Assembly (NCBI GenBank): GCA_947567695.1 | Contig: CANONT010000014.1 | Span: 1 to 38,499, forward strand | Length of the DNA stretch: 38,499 nucleotides | From: an uncultured Clostridium sp. | GTDB taxonomy: Bacteria > Bacillota > Clostridia > TANB77 > CAG-508 | Direction: 5' to 3' | Part shown: positions 16,267-24,441 of the stretch, piece by piece | Layout of the letters: every line of letters begins with the position of its first letter | Numbering within the stretch: position 1 is the stretch's first letter | Translations under genes and position numbers: made by a program | Notes under the pieces: model-generated | Database searches by the model: none | What the model was told of the DNA's origin: nothing | What the model saw: the letters and a program-made list of their open reading frames with translations, nothing else

Positions 16267-17542
16267 CTCATATAGGAAACTTAAATTTTTTAGTGCGATT
16301 TTAAATTCTTCAATTTGATTATCCATATAACTATCTCTTAATTTTCTAGCTTTTTGAGACCATTCCTTAAACTGCTTTTCTTTAAATCTTTTTGTGTGAT
16401 TATAATGTAATCCGTGCATTCTTTTATATTCTCTGTTATATTCCTTTAGAATTAGACTATTTTTTACCTTTTCTTTTTGCTTATTTAAAGCCCCAATTTC
16501 TCTACAAGTTTTACCAGTATTTAAATATAAATTATTGCAATATTTTTGATCATTTCTTCCTTTTTGGTTTGGATTATTACTAGTAGTAGAGGGTATAAAC
16601 AATCTACCACAGTTTTCACATTTGTTTATAGTAAAGTTATTTTGAATTACTTTAAATAACTCGAACCTAATTTGTTCTTCTGTATTTTGTAATTCATAAA
16701 CTTCTTCTGCTACAATATGTTTTTCTTTTATTATTTCTACGATTTTTTCTACATCTAATCTTCTTTCTTCAAAAGATAATTCTGTATCACATATGTATTT
16801 AGTTTTAAATTTAGTATCAAGAAAAAGGGCATGTGCAGGTTTGGTATTGACATAGTGTATATCAAATACTCTTTTAGTTTCATATAAGAATAATTTTTCA
16901 GGCACACTTAAATTTCTAACAATAGAGTTATTAGAGTATTTACTAATTAATTCTAACCTTTCCTTTAAATCTGTTTTTTTCTCTATAAAGTTTTCTATTA
17001 ATAAATCTCGTATAGTTTCAAAAAACTTCATATATTCATTATGCTTTTTGGATGATATTTTATCTATTTCTTGAACCCATTTCAAAAGCAAAATCTGTGT
17101 AGTATATTCATCTTCTTCTAATTCACTAAAGAAATCATTAGGAGAGTATTTGGTTTCTTCAATAAATACGCCAATTTGAGATTTGAATAATAAATCACTT
17201 CTAAATACTTTAGTGTTATAGGTTTTTACAATTATATCTATTAATACTTGAGTATAGAAATGTGTATATGGAGAAAATTTTAAACAAGCTCTAACAATTT
17301 GAAACATTTTTAAGAAACAATCTATCTTTTCATCTTCAGAATCAGTTTCTTTAGCATAACATACCATTTCTATAAGTTGTGAGTACATTGATTTCAATTT
17401 ATCAAAATCTTCACAACTCATTACTGCAAATTCATATAGTTTATCTCCAATATTATATTCAAAATCACCAATAGCACCAAAATATTCTCCGAGTATTTTT
17501 TATTATAATTTTATTATTGTTAAGTGTGAAATTAGTTATCAT
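16258..17542 (-). CDS. DUF6076-like zinc-finger protein; needs a +1 shift at CGG 17491
   Basis: The conserved part ends with a Cys cluster (CENCGRLFIP, then KYCNN and GKTCREIG) and a Lys/Arg-rich tail, as in DUF6076 proteins of Clostridia elements. The longest uninterrupted frame with an ATG begins at 17421, which has no ribosome site. The reading frame stays open upstream and encodes GEYFGAIGDFEYNIGDKLYEF without a start. A good start exists at ATG 17542, preceded by GGAGG, but its frame reaches TGA after 26 codons. Between them lies an in-frame CGG (17491-17489). Omitting the C joins KIIIKNT to GEYFGAIGDF and gives a 427-residue protein. This is the same break type as in the host genes. Confidence 0.75.
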
Positions 17543-17726
17543 ATCAGTATTTCCTCCATTTTGAAAAATAGAATATATTTATTTCAATTTTTAAGTTATC
17601 TATAGACTTGTAAAAATCTATTTACAACACTATTTTAGCATTTTATAATGATTTTATCAAGATAGAAAATGGCATTTCAAGATATCTATTTTCTATTTGT
17701 ACATAGTACATTGAAAATTGAATAGC

Positions 17727-17845
17727 AAGTTACAAGCACAGATAATGAAACTTTCGTCTGGCTAACGTGATGTAAAGGGGCGATTCTCTAAAAAGAGTAA
17801 TGAGGGCAAATCTCATATGGGTATAGAACTTACCACTTGTAACTT
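17727..17845 (+). ncRNA. Structured RNA or leader element inside the mobile element
   Basis: The 370-base gap 17543-17910 has no larger gene. A perfect 10-bp closing stem AAGTTACAAG/CTTGTAACTT (17727-17736, 17836-17845) encloses at least three smaller hairpins: CAGA...TCTG near 17738, CTCT-AAAA-AGAG near 17786, and ATGAG...CTCAT near 17801. The cloverleaf-like layout ends 65 bases before the small gene at 17911. It does not have tRNA dimensions or a group II intron domain V. I infer a cis-regulatory or stand-alone RNA. Confidence 0.5.
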
Positions 17846-17910
17846 AAAAAATTAAAAGTAATATTTTTAAACTTTTAATAATAGTATTGAAAAGAAGGTA
17901 GGTGAGAATT

Positions 17911-18093
17911 TTGAGAAAGAGTTTGAATATTACATTTATTAATCCTAATACAGAAGAACAAATAGTACAAGCTATGGCAGGAGTGTTAGCATATAATTTA
18001 GCTGAGAGTGATGAAAATATAAAATTCAATTACAACAATTCAAATATTTATCAAAATTCTCACGAAGAAATAGAAGATGAATTAGAATTGTAA
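17911..18093 (+). CDS. Small acidic protein of unknown function
   Basis: A 60-residue protein starting at TTG 17911, chosen because AGGTGAG lies 4-5 bases upstream; an in-frame GTG at 17902 overlaps that site. The chain begins MRKSLNITFINPNTEEQ and ends in an acidic tail (HEEIEDELEL). No motif is recognised. It follows the structured RNA and precedes the AlbA_2 gene, from which it is separated by 81 bases with a TATAAT box at 18132-18137. Confidence 0.5.
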   Translation: MRKSLNITFINPNTEEQIVQAMAGVLAYNLAESDENIKFNYNNSNIYQNSHEEIEDELEL

Positions 18094-18174
18094 AAAATTA
18101 GAAAAACACTATAAATTTTAAATAAGTTATGCTATAATTTGAGCAAAGAGAAACTTATGTAGGAGAGTAATTTT

Positions 18175-19563
18175 ATGGCAAATATAAATTTTTTAGAAAA
18201 TGAAGTTATAGAATTTAAGAAAACAACAGGAGAATTAAAAGAAGGCATAATTTCTATCGTTTCAATATTAAATAAACATCAAGGTGGAAAACTATATTTT
18301 GGAATAAAAGATAGTGGCGAAATAATAGGACAAGATGTATCAAGTAAAACAATAAGAGAAGTTTCAAAAGCAATATCTGAAAATATAGAACCTAAAATAT
18401 ATCCAGTTGTGAATAAAGTTAAATTAAATGACAAAGACTGTATATTAGTTGAATTTGAAGGCGATGATATTCCTTATTTAGCTTTTGGACGAGCTTATAT
18501 GAGAGTTGGAGATGAAGATAGACAACTTTCAATGAAAGAAATAAGAAAAATAATTTTAAAAGATGAAAACGAAATAGGCAAATGGGAAAGCAAAGTATCT
18601 GATTATACAATGGATGATATCGATGAAGGATTGTTAAAAGAATTTATAGAAAAAGGTAGAAAAGCTAAAAGAATCAATTTCCCATATACCAACAAAGAAG
18701 AAATATTAAAGAAATTATCTTTAGTAAATAAGAATAATGAATTATTAAATGCAGGATATATTTTGTTTGCAAAAGAAGCGAAACTTGAAATGCAAATGGC
18801 TATTTTTGCAACAGAAACAAAATTGACTTTTTTAGATATAGATCAAGTTTTTGGAAATATTTTTGAACTAATAGAAATAGGAGAAGGATATATTAGAAAA
18901 AATATAAAATGGCCTGTCAATTTCAAAAGTGGTGGAATGGAAAGAGTAGAAATACCAGAAATACCTTTAGAAGCAATAAGAGAAGCAATAATAAATTCAC
19001 TTATACACAGAGATTTTAAAAATCCAAAAAGTAATGAAGTTGCGATATATAAAGATAGAGTAGAAATATTTAATCCTGGGGAATTTCCAGAAGGATATAA
19101 ACCAGAAGATTTTATTAAAGGAGAAGGATCTATTCCAAGAAATCCATTAATAGCAAATACTTTATATTTATCAAAAGATATTGAAAAATGGGGTTCTGGA
19201 TTTAGGAGAATTACAGAAGTATGTGCAAAAGCAGATGTAAAGGTAAAATTTGAAATCAGAAAAAATGGATTTATGGTTATTTTTTACAGAAAGACTGATG
19301 AAGAATTGCTTGACTTAACAGGAGAAAATAAAAATAACAGTGCCAATGACACTGAAAATGGCACTCAAATTGACACTGAAAAATTAATTTTAAATTTATT
19401 AGAAAAAACACCAGACATCACGCAAAAAGAATTATCAGAAAAAACAAATATATCATTAAGAACTGTAAAAAGAATAATACAACAATTAAAAGAAAAGAAT
19501 AAAATTGAAAGAGTAGGCTCAGATAGAAAAGGCTATTGGAAAATAAATAATGGAGAAAAATAA
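18175..19563 (+). CDS. AlbA_2 (Schlafen-like) DNA-binding / HATPase_c_4 protein
   Basis: The 462-residue protein starts with an AlbA_2/SLFN-type domain (about residues 10-125): ENEVIEFKKTTGELKEG, then GGKLYFGIKDSGEIIG and AYMRVGDEDRQLSMKEI. A middle region carries the HATPase_c_4-like segment EAIREAIINSLIHRDF and EIFNPGEFPEGYKPEDF. A winged helix ends the protein (TQKELSEKTNISLRTVKRIIQQL). Such proteins are annotated as RecG-like helicases or transcriptional regulators; some relatives act in phage defence or RNA cleavage. A small membrane protein follows with almost no gap. It could regulate the element or serve as a defence cargo. Confidence 0.8.
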   Translation: MANINFLENEVIEFKKTTGELKEGIISIVSILNKHQGGKLYFGIKDSGEIIGQDVSSKTIREVSKAISENIEPKIYPVVNKVKLNDKDCILVEFEGDDIPYLAFGRAYMRVGDEDRQLSMKEIRKIILKDENEIGKWESKVSDYTMDDIDEGLLKEFIEKGRKAKRINFPYTNKEEILKKLSLVNKNNELLNAGYILFAKEAKLEMQMAIFATETKLTFLDIDQVFGNIFELIEIGEGYIRKNIKWPVNFKSGGMERVEIPEIPLEAIREAIINSLIHRDFKNPKSNEVAIYKDRVEIFNPGEFPEGYKPEDFIKGEGSIPRNPLIANTLYLSKDIEKWGSGFRRITEVCAKADVKVKFEIRKNGFMVIFYRKTDEELLDLTGENKNNSANDTENGTQIDTEKLILNLLEKTPDITQKELSEKTNISLRTVKRIIQQLKEKNKIERVGSDRKGYWKINNGEK

Positions 19564-19564
19564 A

Positions 19565-20068
19565 ATGGAAATAATTATAGCAATTATAGGGACAGCAACT
19601 ACTATAGTAACTGCAATATTAACAAATTATTTTACTAAGAAGAATCAATTAAAGTTTAATGAAAGACAACTAAAAGAAAGATATTATTTAGAGTATATTG
19701 AAGCAATTAGTAGAAATATCAATAACATTACTAAAAATGATGATGAAACAATTAATGAAAACCATGCATTCAATAGGCTTGTGCTAATTGGAAGCAAAGA
19801 TATGATTAATAAATTATATAAGTTTCAAGATTTAAGAATTAGACATTTAAAATATAATGATGTATCAGAATATAACAAAAAATATGATATTGCATTAAAT
19901 GATTTGATAAAAGCAATGAGAAAAGATTTGTATGGTAAGGAAGACAAACAAATGCATAATATATATTTTTTGGGTGGAGTCTTAAAAGGAGATTATACAA
20001 AGGAAAAGTATGAGAATCCAGAAGAATTAACAATAGAAGATTTTGAAAAGTATATGAAAAATAAATAA
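19565..20068 (+). CDS. Single-pass membrane protein, partner of the AlbA_2 gene
   Basis: The 167-residue protein has one N-terminal membrane helix (IIIAIIGTATTIVTAILTNYF) followed by a charged, largely helical cytoplasmic domain. I start at ATG 19565, one base after the upstream stop, with GGAG about 9 bases before; ATG 19550 would overlap the previous gene. The architecture (short TM anchor, then a helical soluble part) recurs in proteins found next to defence or toxin genes, but no family is recognised. The tight coupling suggests it works with the AlbA_2 protein. Confidence 0.6.
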   Translation: MEIIIAIIGTATTIVTAILTNYFTKKNQLKFNERQLKERYYLEYIEAISRNINNITKNDDETINENHAFNRLVLIGSKDMINKLYKFQDLRIRHLKYNDVSEYNKKYDIALNDLIKAMRKDLYGKEDKQMHNIYFLGGVLKGDYTKEKYENPEELTIEDFEKYMKNK

Positions 20069-20072
20069 TGCT

Positions 20073-20105
20073 AAAAAACTATTCTCAAAAAGAGAGTAGT
20101 TTTTT
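20073..20105 (+). terminator. Terminator between the membrane protein and the recombinase
   Basis: AAAAAACTATTCTC pairs with GAGAGTAGTTTTTT (one G-T pair), ending in a T-run. Confidence 0.8.
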
Positions 20106-20189
20106 CTTGCTTTTTTGAAACTGATATGCTACAATGTAACGGAACGAAACAAGAGTTACAGATAACAATAAAAAGAAAGTAGGTATGTT

Positions 20190-21851
20190 ATGAAAATTGC
20201 AGCATATGCAAGAGTATCAACTGAAAAAGAATCACAGGTAGAATCATTTGAAAAACAAATAGAATTTTTCAATGAGTTTACAAAAAAGAACAATTATGAA
20301 TTGTACAAGCTATATGCAGATGAAGGAATATCAGGAAAGCAAATAAAACATAGAAAACAATTTCAACAAATGATGCAAGATGCTAAAAACAAGAAATTTG
20401 ATAAAGTAGTAGTAAAAGATGTAAGCCGTTTTGCAAGAAATACAGTAGATTTACTTCAAAGCATAAGAGAATTAAAATCGTATGGAATAGAAGTGGATTT
20501 TTTAAACAATGGCGAAATAATGGAAGGTGGCTCTGAATTTATATTGACCATTTTAGGAGCAATGGCACAACAAGAAAGTGCAAATATGTCTAAAAGGGTT
20601 AAATTTGGAAAAGACATTACTGCCAAAAAAGGACGAGTTCCAAACATTGTATTTGGATATGACAAAATACCAGATGAAAGATATACTTTAAAAATAAATG
20701 AAGAAGAAGCTAAAATCGTAAAAGAGATATTTGAAAGCTATGTATATAAAGGAATTGGCACAACAAAAATTGCATGGGACTTAAATGATAAAGGAATACG
20801 CACAAAGAAAACAAAATCAAAATGGGTACAAACATCTATTGTAAGAATGCTTAAAAATCCAATCTATACAGGAAGGGTAACCAATAAAAAGAGTGAAGTA
20901 ACAGATTTCATAACTGGAACAAGAAAAGATTTACCAGAACAAGAATGGATTACAGTAGAAAAGCCAGAAATGAGAATTATATCAGATGAATTATTTAATA
21001 GAGCACAAGATATTTTAGCACAAAGGTCAAACGAATTTAAGTTGAATAACAAAAGAGAAAAAACAGAATATGTATTTAGTACACTTATCTATTGCAAACA
21101 CTGTGGCTATTCTTTTAGAAGAATAAGAAGAAAATATACAGAAGATGGTAAAGAATATATAAGATGGGTATGTAGTGGAAGAAATTCAATGGGTGTAAAT
21201 CATTGCCCTAACACAACTGTAATTGATGAAGAAGAACTATTAAATGCCATAAAGGAATATCTAAAAAGCATTATTTCAAATAAAAAGAATTTTATGAAAG
21301 CAGTAGAAAGAGAATTTGAGAAGATTACTAAATTAAGAGAAAACAATGAGCAAAGTGAAGAAAGCCTTTTAAAAGAAATAGAAAAGGTAACTAGCAAAAA
21401 GCAAAAATATATGGAAATGTTCCAAAATGAAGTAATCAACATACAGGAATTAAAGAAATACACGAACCCATTAAACGAGGATATTGCAAGATTAGAGCGA
21501 GAACTAAAGCTAATCACATCAGAAATAAAAGAAAAAGATGTACTAGAAAAAGAATTATCTAAAACAATTAGCGTAGTAGATGACATATTAAATAATCAAA
21601 CAATCACAAATGCTATGCTAAAAACAATTATAGATGTAATAGAAGTTGATAGTAACTCAAATGTAGAAGTAAGATTGAAATTGCTTAATGAAATAGGCTC
21701 TACACCTACTGTAATAACTAACTTCAATGAGACCGAAACTAATGCGGGGGCGAACTCATTCACCCGCGGGCGATTAAAATCGCCCCTACGTCGAACTGAC
21801 CTAAACAACATAGAAAATCTAACCGCTCTGGAAAGTAACAACCGTACATAA
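20190..21851 (+). CDS. Large serine recombinase of the element (integrase/excisionase)
   Basis: The 553-residue protein opens with a resolvase domain: AAYARVSTEKE, catalytic Ser 10, and DEGISGK. The partner motif DVSRFARN is at about residue 74. The recombinase domain (about 160-260) follows, then a zinc ribbon (CKHCGYSFRR, later CSGR and NHC), and a coiled coil (about 380-450). It performs site-specific integration and excision at attL/attR; a directionality factor is not identified here. The last 40 residues are unusual. About 14 of them are encoded by a GC-rich palindromic repeat. The stop codon TAA (21849-21851) lies beyond the attR core, inside spoIIID sequence. On excision the ORF end would therefore change. 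Confidence 0.92.
   Translation: MKIAAYARVSTEKESQVESFEKQIEFFNEFTKKNNYELYKLYADEGISGKQIKHRKQFQQMMQDAKNKKFDKVVVKDVSRFARNTVDLLQSIRELKSYGIEVDFLNNGEIMEGGSEFILTILGAMAQQESANMSKRVKFGKDITAKKGRVPNIVFGYDKIPDERYTLKINEEEAKIVKEIFESYVYKGIGTTKIAWDLNDKGIRTKKTKSKWVQTSIVRMLKNPIYTGRVTNKKSEVTDFITGTRKDLPEQEWITVEKPEMRIISDELFNRAQDILAQRSNEFKLNNKREKTEYVFSTLIYCKHCGYSFRRIRRKYTEDGKEYIRWVCSGRNSMGVNHCPNTTVIDEEELLNAIKEYLKSIISNKKNFMKAVEREFEKITKLRENNEQSEESLLKEIEKVTSKKQKYMEMFQNEVINIQELKKYTNPLNEDIARLERELKLITSEIKEKDVLEKELSKTISVVDDILNNQTITNAMLKTIIDVIEVDSNSNVEVRLKLLNEIGSTPTVITNFNETETNAGANSFTRGRLKSPLRRTDLNNIENLTALESNNRT
21744..21785. repeat. GC-rich palindromic repeat inside the recombinase C-terminus
   Basis: GGGCGATT (21768-21775) and AATCGCCC (21778-21785) form a perfect 8-bp stem preceded by GCGGGGGCG and ACCCGCGGG. 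The GC content is far above the surrounding AT-rich gene. The insert stays in frame (encoding NAGANSFTRGRLKSP), so the recombinase gene tolerates it. It is a different repeat family from the GGGACG-core elements. Confidence 0.65.
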
Positions 21852-21857
21852 AGACGT
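21841..21857 (+). other. Right attachment site (attR) in spoIIID
   Basis: The site reads ACCGTACATAAAGACGT, sharing GTACA (21844-21848) and AAAGA with attL. Both halves encode the same SpoIIID residues, TVHKDV, across the junction. Confidence 0.75.
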
Positions 21858-21987
21858 TTCCGAAAGGCTCAAGAAGATTAATCCAGGTTTAGCCAAAGAG
21901 GTAAGAGTAATTTTAGATGAGAATAAGGCAGAAAGACATATGAGAGGAGGCATGGCAACGAAGCTAAAATACAGCCATAAAGAATGA
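21841..21987 (+). pseudogene. spoIIID: spoIIID, 3' part (split by the integrated element)
   Basis: Frame 1 reads TVHKDVSERLKKINPG, then LAKEVRVILDENKAERH, then MRGGMATKLKYSHKE and TGA at 21985-21987. This is the second half of SpoIIID, including the conserved ERHxRGGxATK basic region needed for DNA binding. It has no start codon or ribosome site of its own and overlaps the recombinase stop in another frame. Spliced to 11300-11410, it makes an uninterrupted SpoIIID. I class it as a gene segment, functional only after excision. Confidence 0.88.
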
Positions 21988-22019
21988 CGATATGGCAAAA
22001 TCCTCTCTTCAAAAATCCC

Positions 22020-22048
22020 TTGAAAAATGGAAAAAAAAGTAGTATAAT
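22020..22048 (+). promoter_or_regulatory. Sigma-A-type promoter of purH
   Basis: TTGAAA (22020-22025) and TATAAT (22043-22048) are separated by 17 bases, 36 bases before the ATG. No guanine riboswitch fits in the short leader. Confidence 0.75.
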
Positions 22049-22083
22049 AGCGAAGTAGAATATAAGAAAGGAATGAAGATTAT

Positions 22084-23631
22084 ATGAAAGCATTAATCAG
22101 CGTATCAGACAAGACAGGAATTGTGGAATTTGCTAAAAGATTAGAAAAGCAAGGTGTTGAAATTATATCAACAGGGGGAACGTATAAAAAACTAAAAGAA
22201 GAAGGAATTAAAGTAATGGAAATATCAGAATTGACTGGATTTCCAGAGTGTTTAGATGGAAGAGTAAAAACACTGCATCCAATTGTACATGCGGGAATAC
22301 TTGCCAGAAGAGATAAACAAGAGCATAGAAAACAATTAGAGGAATTAAAGATTGATACGATTGACTTTGTTGTTGTTAACTTATATCCATTCAAAGAAAC
22401 GATCTTAAAAGATGGAGTGAGTTTAGAAGAATGTGTAGAAAATATTGATATTGGTGGACCTACCATGCTTCGCAGTGCTGCTAAAAACTATCAAGATGTA
22501 ACGGTTATTACGAATCCAGAAGATTATGAAATAGTATTAAAGGAATTAGAGGAAAATGGAACGGTATCAAAAGATACAAAATTTAGATTAATGCAAGCAG
22601 TATTTGAGCATACAGCCAATTATGATGCCATGATTGCTAATTATATGAAAGAACAAAGAAAAGATGAGAGTTTACCAGATAAATTAACATTAACTTATGA
22701 AAAAGTACAAGAGATGCGTTATGGAGAAAATCCACATCAAAAGGCAGCTTTATATAAAGAAGTTGGAAAGTGTGAGGGCTCTTTGACTACTGCTAAACAA
22801 TTGAATGGAAAAGAATTATCTTTCAATAATATTAACGATACAAATGGAGCATTAGAATTATTAAAAGAATTCGAAGAGCCAACTGTGGTAGCTTGCAAAC
22901 ATGGAAATCCATGTGGAGTAGGAAGCAGTAATGATATTTACGAAGCTTGGCAAAAAGCTTTTCATGCTGATAAAACATCTATCTTTGGTGGAATTGTAGT
23001 GGTAAATGAAACCGTAAATGTAAAGATGGCAAAAGAGATGAAAGAGATATTTTTAGAGGTAATTGTAGCACCATCATTTGAGCCAGAAGCATTAGAGATT
23101 TTGAAGAAAAAGAAAAATGTTAGAGTTTTAGAGCTTCCAAGTATTCGTACAAAACAAAAAGAAACAGCTTATGATATTAAAAAAATAAATGGGGGAGCAA
23201 TCGTGCAAACCATTGATGCTAAATTGCTAGATGAATATGAAGTGGTAACAAATACAAAGCCAACACCAGAACAAATGGAAGATTTACTATTTACTTGGAA
23301 GATTGTAAAATATGTAAAATCAAATGGAATTGCGATTGGAAAAGATAAACAATCTATTGGAATTGGACCTGGACAAGTTAATAGAATTTGGGCAACGAAA
23401 CAAGCTATTGAACATAGTGAAGAATTGATAGAGCAAGGAATTACGAAAGGTGCTGTTTTGGCATCTGATGCATTTTTTCCATTTTCTGATTGTGTAGAAG
23501 AAGCACACAAGGCTGGCATTAAAGCAATTATCCAACCAGGTGGCTCCATTAAAGACCAAGATTCTATTGATAAATGTAATGAATATGGGATTGCCATGGT
23601 GTTTACTAAAATGAGACATTTTAGACATTAA
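22084..23631 (+). CDS. purH: Bifunctional AICAR formyltransferase / IMP cyclohydrolase
   Basis: PurH carries out the last two steps of purine synthesis: formylation of AICAR with 10-formyl-THF, then ring closure to IMP. The N-terminal MGS-like cyclohydrolase domain begins [15 protein letters not shown] and contains STGGTYKKL and [15 protein letters not shown]. The C-terminal AICARFT domain contains [13 protein letters not shown], the catalytic [11 protein letters not shown] (Lys-His) and SDAFFPFSD. At 515 residues it is full length and intact, with no in-frame CGG. It stands alone with its own promoter and terminator; the rest of the pur pathway is not in the window. Confidence 0.97.
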   Translation: MKALISVSDKTGIVEFAKRLEKQGVEIISTGGTYKKLKEEGIKVMEISELTGFPECLDGRVKTLHPIVHAGILARRDKQEHRKQLEELKIDTIDFVVVNLYPFKETILKDGVSLEECVENIDIGGPTMLRSAAKNYQDVTVITNPEDYEIVLKELEENGTVSKDTKFRLMQAVFEHTANYDAMIANYMKEQRKDESLPDKLTLTYEKVQEMRYGENPHQKAALYKEVGKCEGSLTTAKQLNGKELSFNNINDTNGALELLKEFEEPTVVACKHGNPCGVGSSNDIYEAWQKAFHADKTSIFGGIVVVNETVNVKMAKEMKEIFLEVIVAPSFEPEALEILKKKKNVRVLELPSIRTKQKETAYDIKKINGGAIVQTIDAKLLDEYEVVTNTKPTPEQMEDLLFTWKIVKYVKSNGIAIGKDKQSIGIGPGQVNRIWATKQAIEHSEELIEQGITKGAVLASDAFFPFSDCVEEAHKAGIKAIIQPGGSIKDQDSIDKCNEYGIAMVFTKMRHFRH

Positions 23632-23666
23632 AGAATTATTATTTCACAGATTTCATTTTGGAGCAT

Positions 23667-23707
23667 AAAAAAGACCTCTTAGATATTTTACAACTAAGAG
23701 GTTTTTT
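23667..23707. terminator. Bidirectional terminator between purH and the FxLYD-like gene
   Basis: ACCTCTTAG (23674-23682) pairs with CTAAGAGGT (23694-23702), with an A-run before and a T-run after, so it serves both converging genes. Confidence 0.85.
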
Positions 23708-23713
23708 ATTAAA

Positions 23714-24211
23714 TTATTTTTTTGTAATACTAAAATCATAAGCATTTGCGTAATCAAATGTTGCACTTGTATTAAATTGTGTACTTTGTCCTGGTTCTAA
23801 GGAACCAATAAATGCAACGATTGTTATTATTTCATTTCCTTGTCGATCTACTATCTTAACATCTACTGGGTAACCGCCTTTTTTGGTGTCTGAAGTATTT
23901 GTTACTGTTCCTAGTAGTAGTGTTACATTATCTTTTTCTGTTAATTGAAAATTAGTGATTTCTAGTCCATCTACTGTTTTTGTTTCATGTAATTTGTCGC
24001 TTGTGTTTAATCTGGTTCCATCATCTAATACACTTACGAATTCTTCTTTAGGTTGTTGAGTAGTATTTCCTTCTGCTACTTTGTTTTCATCTTTCTTGTT
24101 ATTTTTTATAACGACTGCTACAATAATAACAACTACGGTAATAATAGCCAGAATTGCAATCATCCATTTTTCGTTTTTTCCCATGTTTCCTTTCTGCCCT
24201 TTTTTTCCCAT
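23714..24211 (-). CDS. Membrane-anchored FxLYD-like protein
   Basis: The 165-residue protein has a basic N-terminus, one membrane helix (about residues 17-36, ILAIITVVVIIVAVVI), a polar linker and a beta-rich domain of about 85 residues. That domain (LEITNFQLTEKDNVTLLLGTVTN, PVDVKIVDRQGNEI, FIGSLEPGQSTQF) matches the FxLYD/DUF4352-like extracellular fold, which is found in many cell-surface proteins of unknown role. AGGAGG lies 7 bases before ATG 24211. An internal ATG at 24184 is weaker. The protein most likely sits in the membrane with the domain outside. Confidence 0.75.
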   Translation of the reverse strand: MGKKGQKGNMGKNEKWMIAILAIITVVVIIVAVVIKNNKKDENKVAEGNTTQQPKEEFVSVLDDGTRLNTSDKLHETKTVDGLEITNFQLTEKDNVTLLLGTVTNTSDTKKGGYPVDVKIVDRQGNEIITIVAFIGSLEPGQSTQFNTSATFDYANAYDFSITKK

Positions 24212-24360
24212 TTTTCATCCTCCTCTTTTCTTTCGTTTTTTAACCAGTTCTTTTGGTTATTATTTACTATTTTTTAAAATATATACTTCTTTTATAGTTT
24301 ATCTCTAAAAATAATTTGTGTCAAGATAAAACAAAAAAATTTTTTATAAAAATGAGACAC

Positions 24361-24389
24361 TTGACAAATTTATTTTATAGTAGTATACT
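24361..24389 (+). promoter_or_regulatory. Sigma-A-type promoter of the SH3/NlpC gene (and comEC)
   Basis: TTGACA (24361-24366) and TATACT (24384-24389), spacer 17 bases, 52 bases before the ATG. Confidence 0.8.
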
Positions 24390-24441
24390 GAGTAACGTCA
24401 AAGCGAAGGCATAATATATTATAATAAGGAGCAATAAGAAA

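Larger units (their letters stand above)
11411..21843 (+). mobile_element. 10.43-kb integrative mobilizable element inserted in spoIIID
   Basis: The boundaries are set by the two halves of spoIIID and the shared GTACA. The right end encodes a large serine recombinase, and the interior a MobV relaxase with an oriT-like region and a replication-type HTH protein. Cargo includes GNAT and MATE genes, a DUF6076 protein and an AlbA_2-type ATPase. No type IV secretion genes are present, so it would be mobilizable and not self-transmissible. Its position inside a sporulation regulator resembles the sigK skin element. Base and codon use are even more AT-rich than in the flanking genes. Confidence 0.85.

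Noticed and set aside
17701..17730. Similarity of ACATTGAAAATTGAATAG to rRNA-operon spacer sequence
   Set aside because: No 16S, 23S or tRNA sequence is nearby, and the stretch is short and AT-rich.
23169..23597. 142-residue ORF antisense to purH
   Set aside because: It is a mirror of a strongly conserved coding region, with no start signals.
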